A DNA stretch of 64,000 nucleotides from Enoplosus armatus (GCF_043641665.1 NC_092192.1:1858001-1922000); one strand, 5' to 3'; counted from the first letter of the stretch, positions 13,499 through 25,109 are shown. Made by a program: numbers and translations. The notes: generated from the sequence alone by a model not told the origin.

Positions 13499-13560
13499 CC
13501 AATCAGAGCTTTGTAGCCAGTGCCGGAAAGATGGCCGCACACATTGCAACGAGTGTGGGT
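13499..13560 (+). promoter_or_regulatory. CCAAT/ETS/YY1-like cluster with strong-Kozak ATG and donor-like GT
   Basis: Within 62 bp there is a CCAAT box (13499-13503), an ETS-type CCGGAA (13523-13528) and AAGATGGCC (13528-13536), which resembles a YY1 site. The ATG at 13531 has A at -3 and G at +4, an ideal start context. It reads nine codons (MAAHIATSV) plus one base to GTGAGA at 13559, a good splice-donor match. Combined CCAAT, ETS and YY1 sites with an embedded start codon are typical of TATA-less housekeeping promoters. The same layout also turns up inside some fish repeats, and the flanking AGCCTGGTTCCAGAC (about 13421-13440) looks repeat-like to me, so a mobile origin is possible. Confidence 0.28.
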
Positions 13561-13674
13561 GAGATTGACACATCTGTACGGGCTCAAAAACATCACCTCT
13601 TAAATTGACATCTTTTTTTTATGACTGGGCTTTGTTTGTTAGTGTGACAAAATAAAGAAACAAGACTTTTTGCA

Positions 13675-13885
13675 GGTCTCTCTCTTTCCCCCAGAAGGCT
13701 GAACAGAGCCTTTCCTCCCCCAATTATGTTGTCACATATGAGAGAAGACAGTCCTCCCTTATCCCGCTTTCACTTTTCCACATCTATCTCTGTCTTTTCT
13801 TTCCTTTCACTCTCTCTTTCCTGTCTGTCCACCATATTTCCTCCTCTTGAATTGAATTTCTCTTCGTCTCTGCTTCCTGTCTCTG
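13675..13885 (+). repeat. Pyrimidine-rich tract
   Basis: About 200 bp dominated by C and T on the plus strand (CTCTCTC, TTTCCT and CTGTCT blocks). A 70-codon plus-strand frame here (13726-13938) is a low-complexity artefact rich in Ser, Phe and Leu. Confidence 0.65.
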
Positions 13886-13947
13886 TGTTCCTGTCCACAT
13901 TATTTGCCGTTACTTCAAACGTGTTAAGTGTTAAATAATCTACAGCA

Positions 13948-13982
13948 CATTTAAAGTTACAATATGCTCATTTTCACCTTGA
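13948..13982 (+). repeat. Short fragment of a common teleost dispersed repeat
   Basis: The words TTTAAAGTTACAATATGCTC and ATTTTCA match, from memory, the start of a very abundant percomorph repeat whose next bases are usually GGTTCATA. Only about 35 bp is recognisable, so this is either a truncated copy or coincidence. I cannot name the family. Confidence 0.35.
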
Positions 13983-16900
13983 GATAAGAAGTATAACACA
14001 AGTCCCGCCCCCCTCTGCTTAATTATGTGAAGTTCTCGGCCTGTCACTCATTGTGCCATTCATCTTGATGAGCTGTGTCGCCTGCAGCTCAGGAAACCGG
14101 CTTCAGTGAAGCCTCCACAGGCACTGAAGAAGCAGCCAGTCTGCAGGAAACAACAAAGCTGATGTTCAGTGCTGCTGAATGTGTCTTGTCTGCAGCATTG
14201 TCTCATCTTGCACCTGTTTTAAGATGTTTTTGTTGGCAGCTGTCATGGGCTTGATGTCTATATCTCAGCTCAGCTCACATCCAAACACACCAGAAAGGTC
14301 TTCTATGTGTCAAAATAAAAATGTTAATGAATCATTCAGATGTCTCTTCAAAGGTAAAGTATTGCCTAGAATTGCAAATTTGGAGCATTTAGTGAAAATG
14401 TGTTAACACTGGCAGCGGTGAGCCTGAACGGCCACAAAACCTGTCAGGCCGGAGGTCGAGGTTTGCGGATGGGTGAGCAAAGAGTGTGACTTCGACAACA
14501 AACTTTGCATCACAGTGAATGACGGCAGATGAGAAAACACAGTTTTGGAAGTGTGCTGGCAAACTCGTCCTGCTGATAGAGGAGTCAGATCTGAGGACAC
14601 TCGTCTTAGTTTGGGACAATGGCAAACACTGTATGTGTGTAGGATTTGTCGGTTTACCCTGTTATGGACTAATGAGCTGAACCCTGCCTCTCACCCAGTG
14701 AATACTAGAATAAGCTCCAGTCTTATGTGTCTAAATGTGTCTCAGTGGTTAGTGTGGGGTAAGCTACTTCACTTTTTACTTCAGTCAACTGTCATCTGTG
14801 TTCTTTTTATTCATTTAGTTAGCCCTAAACAAAATTAAAGAAAGCAGTGGCCTTAAATGGCCTCTGTCAAATACTGTCAGCTCCTCCAACTCCGTCCAGT
14901 CTCTTCTTCTCTAACTCCAAAAACCGCTAAAGCTCCACTGCCGATGGACGAAGGTTAAATGACAGGAAACACACTGTGAGGTTCATGTTTCTTCTGACTT
15001 AGGTCATGTATCATTAAACACTTCTTACTCCTACTTTTGACTTTGAATCCCTCAAAGGCAAAAAGTAGTTCATTAAAGCCTTTATGAGCACTGAGTTTTT
15101 TCATTTACTGTCACTATTAGGAGGCATAAACAAGTCCATGACTTGTGTGTCTGTGTGTGGGGATGCAAATGTGTAAGTTGGCAGCTTAAGGGCGCAGTTA
15201 CCTCGCACTGCAACTGTGTTTACACACTCTTTACAGAAAACGACTATTTCGACCTTTTTTAAAATGAATTCTGGGTCGTGTTTAGCCGAGCTCATTCACA
15301 ACTGAAATCTACGGGTGGTGGTCTAAAGGTGGTGTTGTGTTCCCTCCTCTCACTTCTCCGTTTCTCCCAAACCCTGCCAATGTCTCAGGAGTCTCACTTT
15401 CTACAAGATCTGTGCACGACAACTATGCTTAAAAAGTGAGTGAAAGATGGTAGTTATGGCGAATAATCTATGGTTATGGTAGATATGGTTACAGTCAGGC
15501 AAGTTAGGGAAGGTCGTGTTTAAGGTTAATAAAAAGGCGACTGTTCCTTCATCTCGACCTCTACACCCTCACAAACGGCCTCGCTACACGTAGGGCACAC
15601 TACTGCTACACTCCTGCACTCGCACTGGAATTAAATTGTGAGGTGCCGAATGGTCCGGTGTGGTTCAAACCCGACATGTTTGCACAGCTGTGGTAAAAAC
15701 AGTAGGTTAAGGCAGCAGGATGTGAAACAAAAATCAGTATTCAGTGTAGACAGGACAGGACTAAGGATATATGAAAATGGAAGCAATGTAAATAAATTAC
15801 TCCTTTCATATTCATCAGTGGCCACAGGCCTCCCAGTAAGGACAGAAACCATTACAATGACGGATATGAACCAAAGCGGTTCGCTCATCGCACCCCGCTG
15901 CATGCTGGGAGCCAAACAGGCGAGGCGACGGGTGAAACCCGGACGCGGGGACCTCCTGGGGAAAACAAATTATCACTGATGAAAAAAGCTGAGAGTCTCT
16001 GCCTTTCCCCAGACCACATTTTTACGATCACATTATATCATCTCCGCTGTGGGTTATCGCCATGATGGAGAAGAAGCTTTTTTTCCTGCAGATTTAGCGG
16101 TCGGGACGGTGAGGAGATGTATATTCACTTTATGGTCATTAGCCAGCAAGAAAAGTGCACCTTCGCTGCTGGTGCTTTGGCACCTGTCCCAATTGGTTTG
16201 AAAACGATAGCATGGCCCTCTTGGTATCATTTGAAACCCTGTAAATGCTCTCGGCTATTAGCTTAGCCTCTAAGGAGACATGAGCTTTAGTGATTATACA
16301 CATCACATCAATATTAATAATCACAGCTGCAGTCCGGACTTTCTGTGTTTATTTAGCTGTGAAAATTATTCACTATGTATTACTGCAATATTCATATGAT
16401 GCAGTATGTTGTGTTATATGCTTTATGTATGCTTTCTTTAATAAACTGAGCTTCATGCTCCAGTATATCTTTATCAAAACATCAGCAATGTAGATCTGCA
16501 AGAATTATTTTTATTTCTTTTAATTTTGTAGCATTTAGATTTTGATTTATTTTAAATGTATAATTTAATTTTGTTTCATTTTTTGTAGATACATTTTGCA
16601 TTTTGTGTCTTTTAATTTTACTTAAATTTTGTCATTTCGATTTTATTTATTTATTTGTTTAAAAAAAATTTTGTATTTAAATGTTGTATTTATTTATTTT
16701 TGTGTATTTTTGTATCTGATGTGGATTCACATTTTTTTTTACTCAAATTTGTCTAAAGTTGCTATTTAAATTATGAATATTTTTTGCATCAATTTACAGC
16801 AACGCATGATGATTTCTGGTTATTGTTGCTGTCAGAGAAGTCTCCAGCTTAATTACTGTGTTCAGTTCATCAGGGCATTGTTCATTTCTGAGGAATGGCA

Positions 16901-17441
16901 GATGGCTAGACCTGAGAAACATTAAGCATGCCCATATTCACATCCACACAGAGTTATGTACATGCACACACAAACACACACACAGCAGTGAGGCTGCAAC
17001 CTTGGTAATTAAAAGCCAGTCGTCTTTTTGACACAGTCAGACTCACCTTTTGTAGCCTCGCGAGCTATGTGTCTGTTTGTCAGAGAGACGCAGAGAGAAC
17101 AGAGCAGTCTGGTAACTAAGGGCTGAGTTATGTGACGCATAAGGAAAGATCAGGAAAAATGATACATGGGGAAGAAAGGTAAGGAAGGGAGGAAAGGTGG
17201 AAAAGGGAACAGAATCACCTTGTGAAACATTTCACATGTCAAAAGTTCCTCAGATTTATCAACCCAGTTTTCTGTCTGCCTCTCTCTTCAGATAATTGGA
17301 AGGTAGCGTCTGTGTGCACAGAACCACAGGGAGACAGAAAACATATTTTGGCAGGGCTTGACAGGTTAGACAATGGTAGGAAAAAAGAACAAATGCTGTC
17401 AGGAGACAATGGCAAGAAGACGAGAGGAGGGCTGCAGTGCA
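13983..17441. other. Non-coding stretch with an AT-rich core
   Basis: No supported gene. A strongly T-rich low-complexity block runs from about 16500 to 16760, made of TTTTATTT and AATTTT words. A 113-codon plus-strand frame at 15638-15979 has no recognised domain and an antisense frame of similar size, so I did not call it. Confidence 0.55.
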
Positions 17442-17462
17442 TGTGTGTGTGTGTGTGTGTGT
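17442..17462 (+). repeat. (TG)10 microsatellite
   Basis: A 21-bp uninterrupted TG run. Confidence 0.95.
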
Positions 17463-17659
17463 CCTTTCATGCACCTTTCATGTAGCATCCTTTCAACAGT
17501 GAGACCAACAGACTGTCTGCTGTTAAAGGTCACAGTTTAATTATCTGCAGGAACTCGTCCACTGCTGTCTCCTCCAGTCAAGGTGCACTAAAGACATGTG
17601 TCCACTTCAAAGAACAAGTGCTTGCTCTATGGCCTTCAGTACTGGAGTGGTAATGTCTA

Positions 17660-17800
17660 CATTACATTCGTGCTTTGGTCGTGCTGGTGTAAAGGTCAGA
17701 AAAGCTTGTGGCCAGAAAGTCGCCGGTTCGAAGAACGTGCCTAGCGGTGAATGGCCAGCAGGGTTGTACATTGGCACCAGTGAGCGCTGTTGACTCTGTG
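17660..17800 (+). repeat. Possible degenerate tRNA-derived SINE-like patch
   Basis: The phrase CTTGTGGCCAGAAAGTCGCC followed by GGTTCGAA (17725-17732) resembles the B-box region of tRNA-derived fish SINEs, where a 'pick, assign, separate' phrase usually leads into GGTTCGANTCC. Only the first part of the B-box fits. No convincing A-box or tail is visible, so the copy would be old or truncated. A true tRNA gene is excluded because no cloverleaf can be drawn around it. Confidence 0.35.
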
Positions 17801-17994
17801 TTACTGACACTATTTGACATTGAATTTGGTTCTGGCCTGATCAGCTCCAACTTGGCCCCACAGTGGAAACCAGCTGATGTTTTATTCATCTTGTCTGAAA
17901 TAACCCAACCCGACATGAACCACATCCTGCTGCTGGGGGGGGTCCTCACCTACAATAGGCTGGAACAGGCCGTCTCTGCCCTCTAATAACGGCG

Positions 17995-18200
17995 CCCTCT
18001 GGCTAGCTGCATTAATTTTCGGCCCCCCGCCGGCTCTCTTCGCCAAGTCCGAACATTCGGACTCTTCGACGCTCCGGGAGGTCATCATTTCGGAGTGAAT
18101 GTGCGCCCAGATAAAATGAGAATTACGACCTCGTTTAATGGTGTCGTTTAAAATCATGCTGAGGCCTGAGATAGCACGGTGCCTCCCGTCCACTCTGTCT
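17995..18200. promoter_or_regulatory. GC-rich candidate conserved block with perfect inverted repeat
   Basis: This stretch is richer in GC than its neighbours and keeps several CpGs. It contains a perfect inverted repeat at 18047-18062 (GTCCGAA, two-base spacer, TTCGGAC). It also holds GATAAAATGAG and AATTACGACCTCGTTTAATGG words that look like homeodomain-type sites. No repeat family is recognised. The composition resembles teleost conserved non-coding elements, but conservation itself cannot be seen from one sequence. Confidence 0.3.
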
Positions 18201-18369
18201 TCTCCTGGGTTTTTTCTCTGGTCTTCAATAAGATGATGATGACGAGCTGGGTGAAACCAGGAGGCCAGACACTGTCAGATGCTCTCGGAGGGCAATAGAT
18301 GCTGCCTTTTGAGGTTTTGTTTGGTTAGTGGAATGTGACAGAAAATAAAGGAGAGATAAGAGGAAGTCA

Positions 18370-18783
18370 TACTGACTGGCCAAAAGGTGTGTGGACACCC
18401 GAACATTACGGCCATATGCGATTGTTGAACATAAACGATGGGCATTGATGTGCTGCTATAACAGCTTCAATTCTCCAGTGAAAGCTGTCCACTGGATTTT
18501 GGAACCTGGCTGCAGGGATTTCCCAGTCAGCCTCAAATGCATTCGTGAGGGCGGCCACTGATGTTGGATGATAAGGTCTGGCTCACACTCGCATTACAGT
18601 TCATCCCAAAGGTTGGATGGGGCTGATGTCAGGGTCAAGTTCTTCCACACCAAACTGGAAAATTCAATTTCTTAATGGACCTGTCTTTGTGCACGGGGGG
18701 CATTGTTAGGTAGATATCATTGTAAGCTGAAGCATTAATACTTTCCCTCATTGGAACTAAGGAGCCAAGTGAAAACCATCACA
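18370..18783 (-). mobile_element. Truncated Tc1/mariner element (3' half)
   Basis: The plus-strand left end begins TACTGACTGGCCAAAAGG and continues GTGTGGACACC. This matches the terminal repeat of a fish Tc1-like family, with the TA dinucleotide at 18370-18371. Reading the minus strand toward this end gives the tail of the transposase region, including the end of a 'gene, peptide, stop' stretch and the words CCAGTTTGGTGTGGAAGAAC (near 18640-18660). The element stops at about 18783, so the other half, including the transposase start and its terminal repeat, is missing. Relative to related elements there is a further internal loss near 18705, where 'GTGCACGGGGGGCATTGT' runs straight into sequence normally found some 70 bp further on. 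It cannot move on its own. Confidence 0.75.
18372..18783 (-). pseudogene. Tc1-like transposase C-terminal remnant
   Basis: Only the DNA for the last part of a DD34E transposase is left. The segment that would encode the third acidic residue (DLNPIEHLWD in relatives) is recognisable near 18600-18635 but damaged. The reading frame is lost by a two-base deletion there, and the glutamate position reads as glutamine. No open frame of useful length survives. The N-terminal helix-turn-helix half is absent. Confidence 0.65.
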
Positions 18784-19860
18784 GTTTTGTTTGATTGTGA
18801 AGACACATTTCTTGAAATTATGCTTGAAGTTTCAATGTCAAAACCAAACTCTCCACTCAAAACCAGGTAATCGTTCATCTAAACCAAACGTTGCCTCACA
18901 CAAAAGCCATCAAATACACAGACCCTACAATATAGTCCCTAGCCAACACACTGGGGAGATCACTTCAAAACACAACCGTAACCTACTGCAATGAATAATG
19001 GCGCTTTTGGTTTCCCCCCCAGAACAACCTCTTTCCATGATGAACACAATAAACACATGTATGCATTTTCAATTCCTCAATGTAAAGTAGTAACATAAAC
19101 TGAAACTGAATGAGAAAGTAAATGTACAGTAAAATAATTCCCATGTATTTACCGATATAAACCAATGGCCAGAGATTCTCATCAGCATCCCCTCGTATGC
19201 CTCATCCACCAACGGTAATATCTAAACATGCTTCCTCCATCCATGGCCAGGAGGAGGTGAACACGGGAGCATCTCGGCCAAAAAAAACCCCTCTATGGGG
19301 TTTAGGAAGGGAGAATATGCAGATGGAAAGATGTTGCTGAATCTTTGGTTATTCATGCAGAGAGCAGTGTGTACATGACTTTGCCCAGCTTCCTTTACTG
19401 ACATCCCCTGGACATGGTCAACTAGCTTTGCACAAATCTCATCAGAAACTATTTGTCTCCTTGCCCTTGCTCTTCCTCTTCCACCTCCTCTCCCGTGTCC
19501 TCTTCCTCTACCTTCAGTGCTTTGTGGATCCATTGTTCCACAACACGTGACCTGACCGATGGCCCTTTTATTTATCTATCCCGAGGTTCTGATTGGTGTG
19601 TGAGCAGTTTTGACTCTCAGTGTTTCCACCTGGGGAATTGTATTAACTGGGTTCCAGATGTTGTCTGAATCATGTGTTGAAACAGAGGAATAGTGTCTAT
19701 AGTTTTGGGAAACTGGTTGGTCTTTTGGTGGATGGCGTCATGGTTTGGAATATTTAGTTTACAGGTTATATTTTGTAGGCAATTGAAAAACTGTAAAAGC
19801 AGACCCAGACCAAACGTACACACAAATATGTCCACATGCATGTGTAGTGTATATATCTAG
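18784..19860 (-). mobile_element. Internally deleted IS630-like (Tc1/mariner superfamily) element
   Basis: A minus-strand transposase remnant at 19160-19533 is flanked by about 350 bp of non-coding DNA on each side, as in full elements of this fish family. I could not fix the ends. A short inverted repeat, TTCTTGAAA at 18809-18817 and TTTCAAGAA at 19892-19900, might mark terminal repeats but is only 9 bp. The element abuts the Tc1 remnant on its left. The internal deletion makes it non-autonomous. Confidence 0.6.
19160..19533 (-). pseudogene. IS630-like transposase, internally deleted and frameshifted
   Basis: From the ATG at 19533 the frame gives the N-terminus typical of this fish IS630-like family: an acidic start, a Gly/Arg-rich stretch (residues 8-26) and RQIVSDEICAKLVDHV (26-41), the start of the helix-turn-helix region. 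After about residue 51 the usual 200 or so residues with the first two catalytic aspartates are missing. The frame resumes at YSPFLNPIE (73-81), which holds the third acidic catalytic residue. The frame then slips. EEACLDITV (near 19211-19240) and DADENLWP (19166-19189) appear in a different frame, and both match the family's C-terminus. The gene is therefore dead through one large deletion and at least one frameshift. Confidence 0.75.
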
Positions 19861-20059
19861 TTCATATTAAAAGACAAATAATCTACAGTGGTTTCAAGAA
19901 CCTTTATCTCAACGTTTCATTGCTAATATCAAGAATTATATTTACTTGTTAGGGTCAAGTAGTAGTGGGGAAATGTGTCATAACAGTTTGTATTTCATTA
20001 AATAACTAATTTATTTACCAATTTCTGTGTAGGCGCACGCTGTGAGCAATCTGTATGTC
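19861..20059. other. Unique-looking spacer
   Basis: AT-rich DNA between the IS630-like element and the candidate conserved block. Nothing is recognised. Confidence 0.5.
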
Positions 20060-20420
20060 TGACGAGCAGCAGTAAATTCAGCCACCCTCTCCGCTTAACC
20101 CACATCTGTTGGCATCATTAACATCACCTCCTACTTCTCAATTCAGCTCGGCACTGTTTCCCTGATTAAGAAAAATAAAGAAAACACAGTTTGATTTATA
20201 CTCTGCCACAGGCCAGCTGAGCGATCGTCCACCCCAGCGCAGGCTATCAAGGGCATCTCTGATTTGACTATAAATAATCAATTATTTCAGCTAATGACCC
20301 TACAAGATCCCCTTTAGACGAGGTCGAGCTTCCACTTGGCAGGCGCCCCGGCGCCCCCGCAGAGTCAACAAGCTATCCGACATTAGCGGGCGCCGACTCA
20401 TCCTCCCGGCCCCCCTGACG
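20060..20420. promoter_or_regulatory. Candidate conserved enhancer-like block
   Basis: No repeat or coding content is recognised. An AT-rich core holds a perfect MEF2 consensus, CTATAAATAA (20268-20277), overlapping TAATCAATTA (20275-20284), a paired homeodomain-type site. It is flanked by GC-rich, CpG-containing sequence (for example 20340-20410). This mixture of an AT-rich homeodomain core and retained CpGs is common in vertebrate developmental enhancers. Cross-species conservation would decide it, and I cannot test that here. Confidence 0.3.
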
Positions 20421-23400
20421 GACTGAAGGACCAGCTCTCCTCTGCTGTGACAGAAAAGGTTCGGTCCGAACACGCAGCTGTCTCGTCAGCCTGTCCGTCT
20501 TCCCAAACGGCCAATCAGCAGTGTCTTCATATCAAGGGTGTTGTGATTAATTAGACGGTGGCAGGAAAGATGCGTGAGAGCGATGCTGACGCACCACAGG
20601 TCAGAAGATGGTTGTCAAACTGTCGCGTAGTAACAATATGATGCCTGCTGGGTCCTTCAGGTGGCCCACAGTCATGTCTGCATGGCCACATGTCTCTTAA
20701 TTCTTCTTTGACACCATTCTTCAGTTTAGATTCAGGTCGTTTTCAGTGTGTAGCTTGATTTTCCCAAATATTTAGTTTTGAATTGATGTCTTTACATGTA
20801 TGTATTTGATTGCGATGATATCTTTTTTTACAACTTTTTGCTGCCACAGCCAATAGGGTAGCTAATATTAGCTAATGTTAACATTTTACATATTGCTGTG
20901 CAATTTATAATCCTGATATTTGCTGACCTGTCTTGTCTTGTACTATTGCTGCACTACACTACTTTCAGTAGCAAAACAAGAGGTTGATACACCAGTCCTC
21001 AGCGGAAATGTTGATTCCTGCTGCTGGTTGATCACAGTATGAGACCTGAATACTGAATACCAGCTCTCATAATGCCTCCTGTGGGCCCGGTGGCCGCTAC
21101 TCAACAAAAGTTACACCGTTTACAAGTTTTTGTGATAAATCGTGATTATGTTGAACTTGTATTTCCATGTTTTTTTTCAGTAAGTGAAATTAAAGTTAGC
21201 TACACAAATCACAAATTCAGGGTTGTTTTTCGCTCCACATAAACAAAAACCTTTATTTCACCTTCTGTAGATTTTTTTATTTTATTTTAGTTTCCTGCAT
21301 TTGTCTGACATCATTGTGCATATTTTACTACCATAATACAACTAATAAATGAGAAACTTTCCACTTTACTCATCTGCAAAGCAGTGGGATCCTTCAGCAG
21401 AACCGCTACTTGTGATTCAAGGGACTGGACCCTAGTTATTCAGTCGAGGGCTGTCATTCCAAACAGGTCTATTTTTGGTGTTGACTTTTAGTGAAGACCA
21501 TAATCCTCTGCAATTAAATGGACCACAGACGGCCTTGGTGCCATTTTATGTCTGGCAAACAGCTGCTGCACAAGTTAGTTTTTCTGGATTTACTAATTAT
21601 GTTGGATTTGTATTTGTAAATCTTCAGCTTGGCCTGCTGGGAGATGAAGCAACATTTCATTTTCAAACAAAAACATGGTTTAGCCGCCGTCTGGTGTGGT
21701 TGTGTGATTTAGTTTTTGTGTTTTTTCATCATTGTTACAACAAAAACAAAACAAACAAAAAAAAAACAACCCACAGTACTCCAACAGAGAAATGAATTTC
21801 AGATTCAACACTGCAGAGCGTAGCTGCGCCCAGCTCAGTCTCCAAGGTTCAAGGGAGGGTTGTTTTCCAATAGCTTTATTTTGTTTTCGCCCTTTGGGAA
21901 TGATAAATATGCTTGTTTTACAAAATGATGTAGTTTGAATACACAATAGTGTTCCTGCGCTCCAGAGTCAGGTTCAGTTTCTGCTTTTGTCAGCCTGGGA
22001 GGGGTTGGATTGTAACGTTGCGTTTTAGAGAAACAACAATGAAAACGCAGCTGATTAAGCCCTAAAAACACAACTGGATTTAATAAGCAAAGAGCATTAA
22101 GATCATATCAATCTGCAATGGTTGCTGTTTCGATTCTGCATCTCTTGTTGTAATAATCTTTATATTATCTGCAAAGATGATCTGTTGTGGGCAGCATTAC
22201 CATGAAAACAAGCAACATGCAACAGCGCTTTGATTGAATTTATGTCTTTGCAACTTTCTGACGCTGCTTATAGCTGAAATATGAATTAGATCTGCTATTA
22301 TCTTCTTCTCTACAAGAGATATGGCATCAATTTTACATGGGAATGTCACACAAGCTGGTGTTAGTTAGTGTGTCTTAATTAGTTTGTTTATCTTGTAAGG
22401 TTGTGAGCTGATTAAAAGTCTGAGCTGCAGGTAGTGGTTGACAGTGCCAGTGCTCACATCACTCACGTATGTCTTCTGTCGCTCATGGCAACAATTAGAT
22501 TTGAGCTTGAACAAAAGCATGAAGCTTCTTTCTTTCTTTCTTTTTAGCAGGAGAAACGAGACGTAAAACATAAGAAATGTCACGCACCATCGCAGCAGCA
22601 CAACGTCTCCATCAGAGGGCCTGTCATATCCTCTGGCTGACATGGAATTCACACAGGGGGGTGGACATGTTCGTCTTGTTTGAATGCAGAAGGGGAAACA
22701 ATGCCAGGCAGCTTCCTTTCCTCTCCTGTTTTCCCCTCCATCTATTTCCCAAACGGAGTCATCTGCTAAAGTCTTCTGCAGTGTAGATAAACTGTGTCCT
22801 CTGAGTGAACCCGCTCTCTGTTTACAGTCACTTCTCTGTGTCACGCGTGGGCTCGCTCGCAGTTTAATATCTGCTGAAGTTCCATTAAAATGAGCATCCG
22901 TCTTAAGCAGGTAACATGCCACCACTGCGTCATCCTTGACCTCTTCCCCGACTCTCCCGCTGTGCAGATGTGGGCTGCAGACATGTCTACAACCAAATGA
23001 GTCATATCAGCGTCCCGTAAACAGTCCGGCTTGACAACTTGAATTAGAGAATGTAGCCGCTGGATGAATCATTCATGAGTGAGGGGTTGTTGGGGTCATG
23101 AAGCTTATTCTGGCAAGTCTTAGGAACGAATACGGCACAAGAATGATATCGGCATGTCGGGGGGAAAACAGCTGTTTGTTTCCTGGCCATTTGAGTTCAA
23201 TGCTGGGTTTTATATCTTGCAGGCATTTTACAATTGTCAGATAACATGAAAAGGTATATTTGATATTTAATTCATGGAAATGTGACACAAACACAGAATG
23301 ATTTCCTTGAGGGTCAGGTCTCTCTTGAACAAGAAATGTACAATGTAATTACTTTTACCTGGTTTAATAAGAGAGAGAACAGGAGCAAAAAAACAAACAA

Positions 23401-25109
23401 AAAGAAAAGAAACTCGGAGTGTAACGTTCGTGGAGTTTGATCATTGATCACTGATTGGATAAAAGGCTGTAGGAACAGTCATGTAAGAAGTGCTGGAGTG
23501 AGGTGCTTACTGAGGTTGAACTTCTGCCATAGTGTCATTAACAGTGTGCTTTTATTTACTGAAGGCTGTCTGGCTGTACATTTGTCCAAGGACTCAGTCA
23601 GAGTCAATGGCGTTGACCTCTAACTAAAAAAAGAACCCAAAGCGAATAACACTCTCAGCTCTCGACTGTTTCATCACCTCCCGTATATGATTTCATGTAG
23701 GTGGGCTAAATAACTCAACTGATGGACCCACCAGGCGGTTTGGAAAATGAGTACAGCTAAATACAGTAATTCAACCACTAGTTTCTCAGTCAGTATTTCA
23801 AAAACATGTGTGACTGTATTTTCAGAGACCAGCAGATGAAAATGTACAATAACTGGTTCCCGTGGCATCGTGGTGAGTCATGGCCCAAGATTTAATACTT
23901 GTCTGGTCGCCTCAGTCTTTCATATACACCTAAAATAATGCATTTGTTTAAGTAAGGTAAGGCTGTGTGGTTATTTTATCTTTTATAATTAACAACACTT
24001 CCCCAGGACAGGTAGTGTCTGTGTAGCCACAGCTACATACAGCTGATATGCCTGTATATGCCGTAGAACTTTGCTGTTGTCTAAAAACCATTCAAATACA
24101 CATAACGTCGCATCTTCAGCAGTGAGCGTGATGTTCACCCCTGGAGATCGAAATTGCAGTTGTGGAGTTTCAAAATCAATCACACAATGGAGTACATCAT
24201 CCAATGCAACTGTACAGCTTTTTTAGAGTTTATAATTGTTAATGTTACATTGCTGTTTTATGTCTCCTTTGTCCAGAAACAATTCTATCTTTAGAATTCA
24301 GTTTGACTGATCCTGTTGTTCTCCTTCCTTTTTGATCTGTAAAAAACTGCCGCCGCTTCATCCTGTCGGTTTTCTGTCTCAGCTGCAAAAAACGATGTGA
24401 CACTCTGGGTTTCCAACCTCAACATCAAAAAGTTAATTTTAGTCCGGCAATGACACAAAACAAACCTGACAGACAGACAGACAGACAGACTGATAAGATG
24501 ACCCACGGCTGGTCATCAGCACACAGAGCCTCACTTGTCGCCATAGCAATGAAATCTCTCAAGTATATCAAGTAACAAGACCATCACAAGGAAATGAGAA
24601 GGATGACAGCGGAGGTGGATGTGTCCTACATTCATTGGCACTATAGAGAGTAAGATTTAAAGAATCCAGCAACCGTAGAATATTTGATATCTATTATTCT
24701 TTTATTTATTGTGGTGGCTGATGGAGTATGACCATTATAACCAGTATAGCTGGTTCCATATGTCCAGTATAATATCATTTAAAAAGGAAGAAATGTGCTT
24801 CTCACCAATATCACTACCCTTAGCTTCTGCTACTGTAGTTGTTTCATGCCAACAATGACATTTTGCTTAAGTAGCCACCTAATTAAGTAGCTAATGAAGC
24901 CAACATCCAAACATTTGTTCAGTTAAACGAAAGTTTTACTGAACGTTCAACCGCAGGGTGTTTTGGAATAGACGACAAGGTTAGTAAAAGTTTGTGATAG
25001 TTACTCAAAGTTTAAATCCACTTTCCATTTTACTGTATGGATCAACACCCAGACCTCAACCTGCATATTCAAGCTCCGCTTTCAGGTCTTGTTGTAGCCT
25101 GGCCGTTAT
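20421..25109. other. Non-coding stretch with simple repeats
   Basis: No supported gene. A (CTTT)n run lies at 22524-22545 and a (GACA)n run at 24468-24490. The longest open frame of the whole window (186 codons, minus, 22365-22925) lies here. It has no recognised domain and part of it is the CTTT repeat. Confidence 0.5.
24468..24490 (+). repeat. (GACA)n microsatellite
   Basis: A 23-bp run of GACA units. Confidence 0.9.

Noticed and set aside
17700..17760. Possible tRNA gene because of GGTTCGAA
   Set aside because: Only part of a B-box is present, and no A-box, anticodon arm or acceptor stem pairing can be drawn. A SINE-like remnant is more likely.
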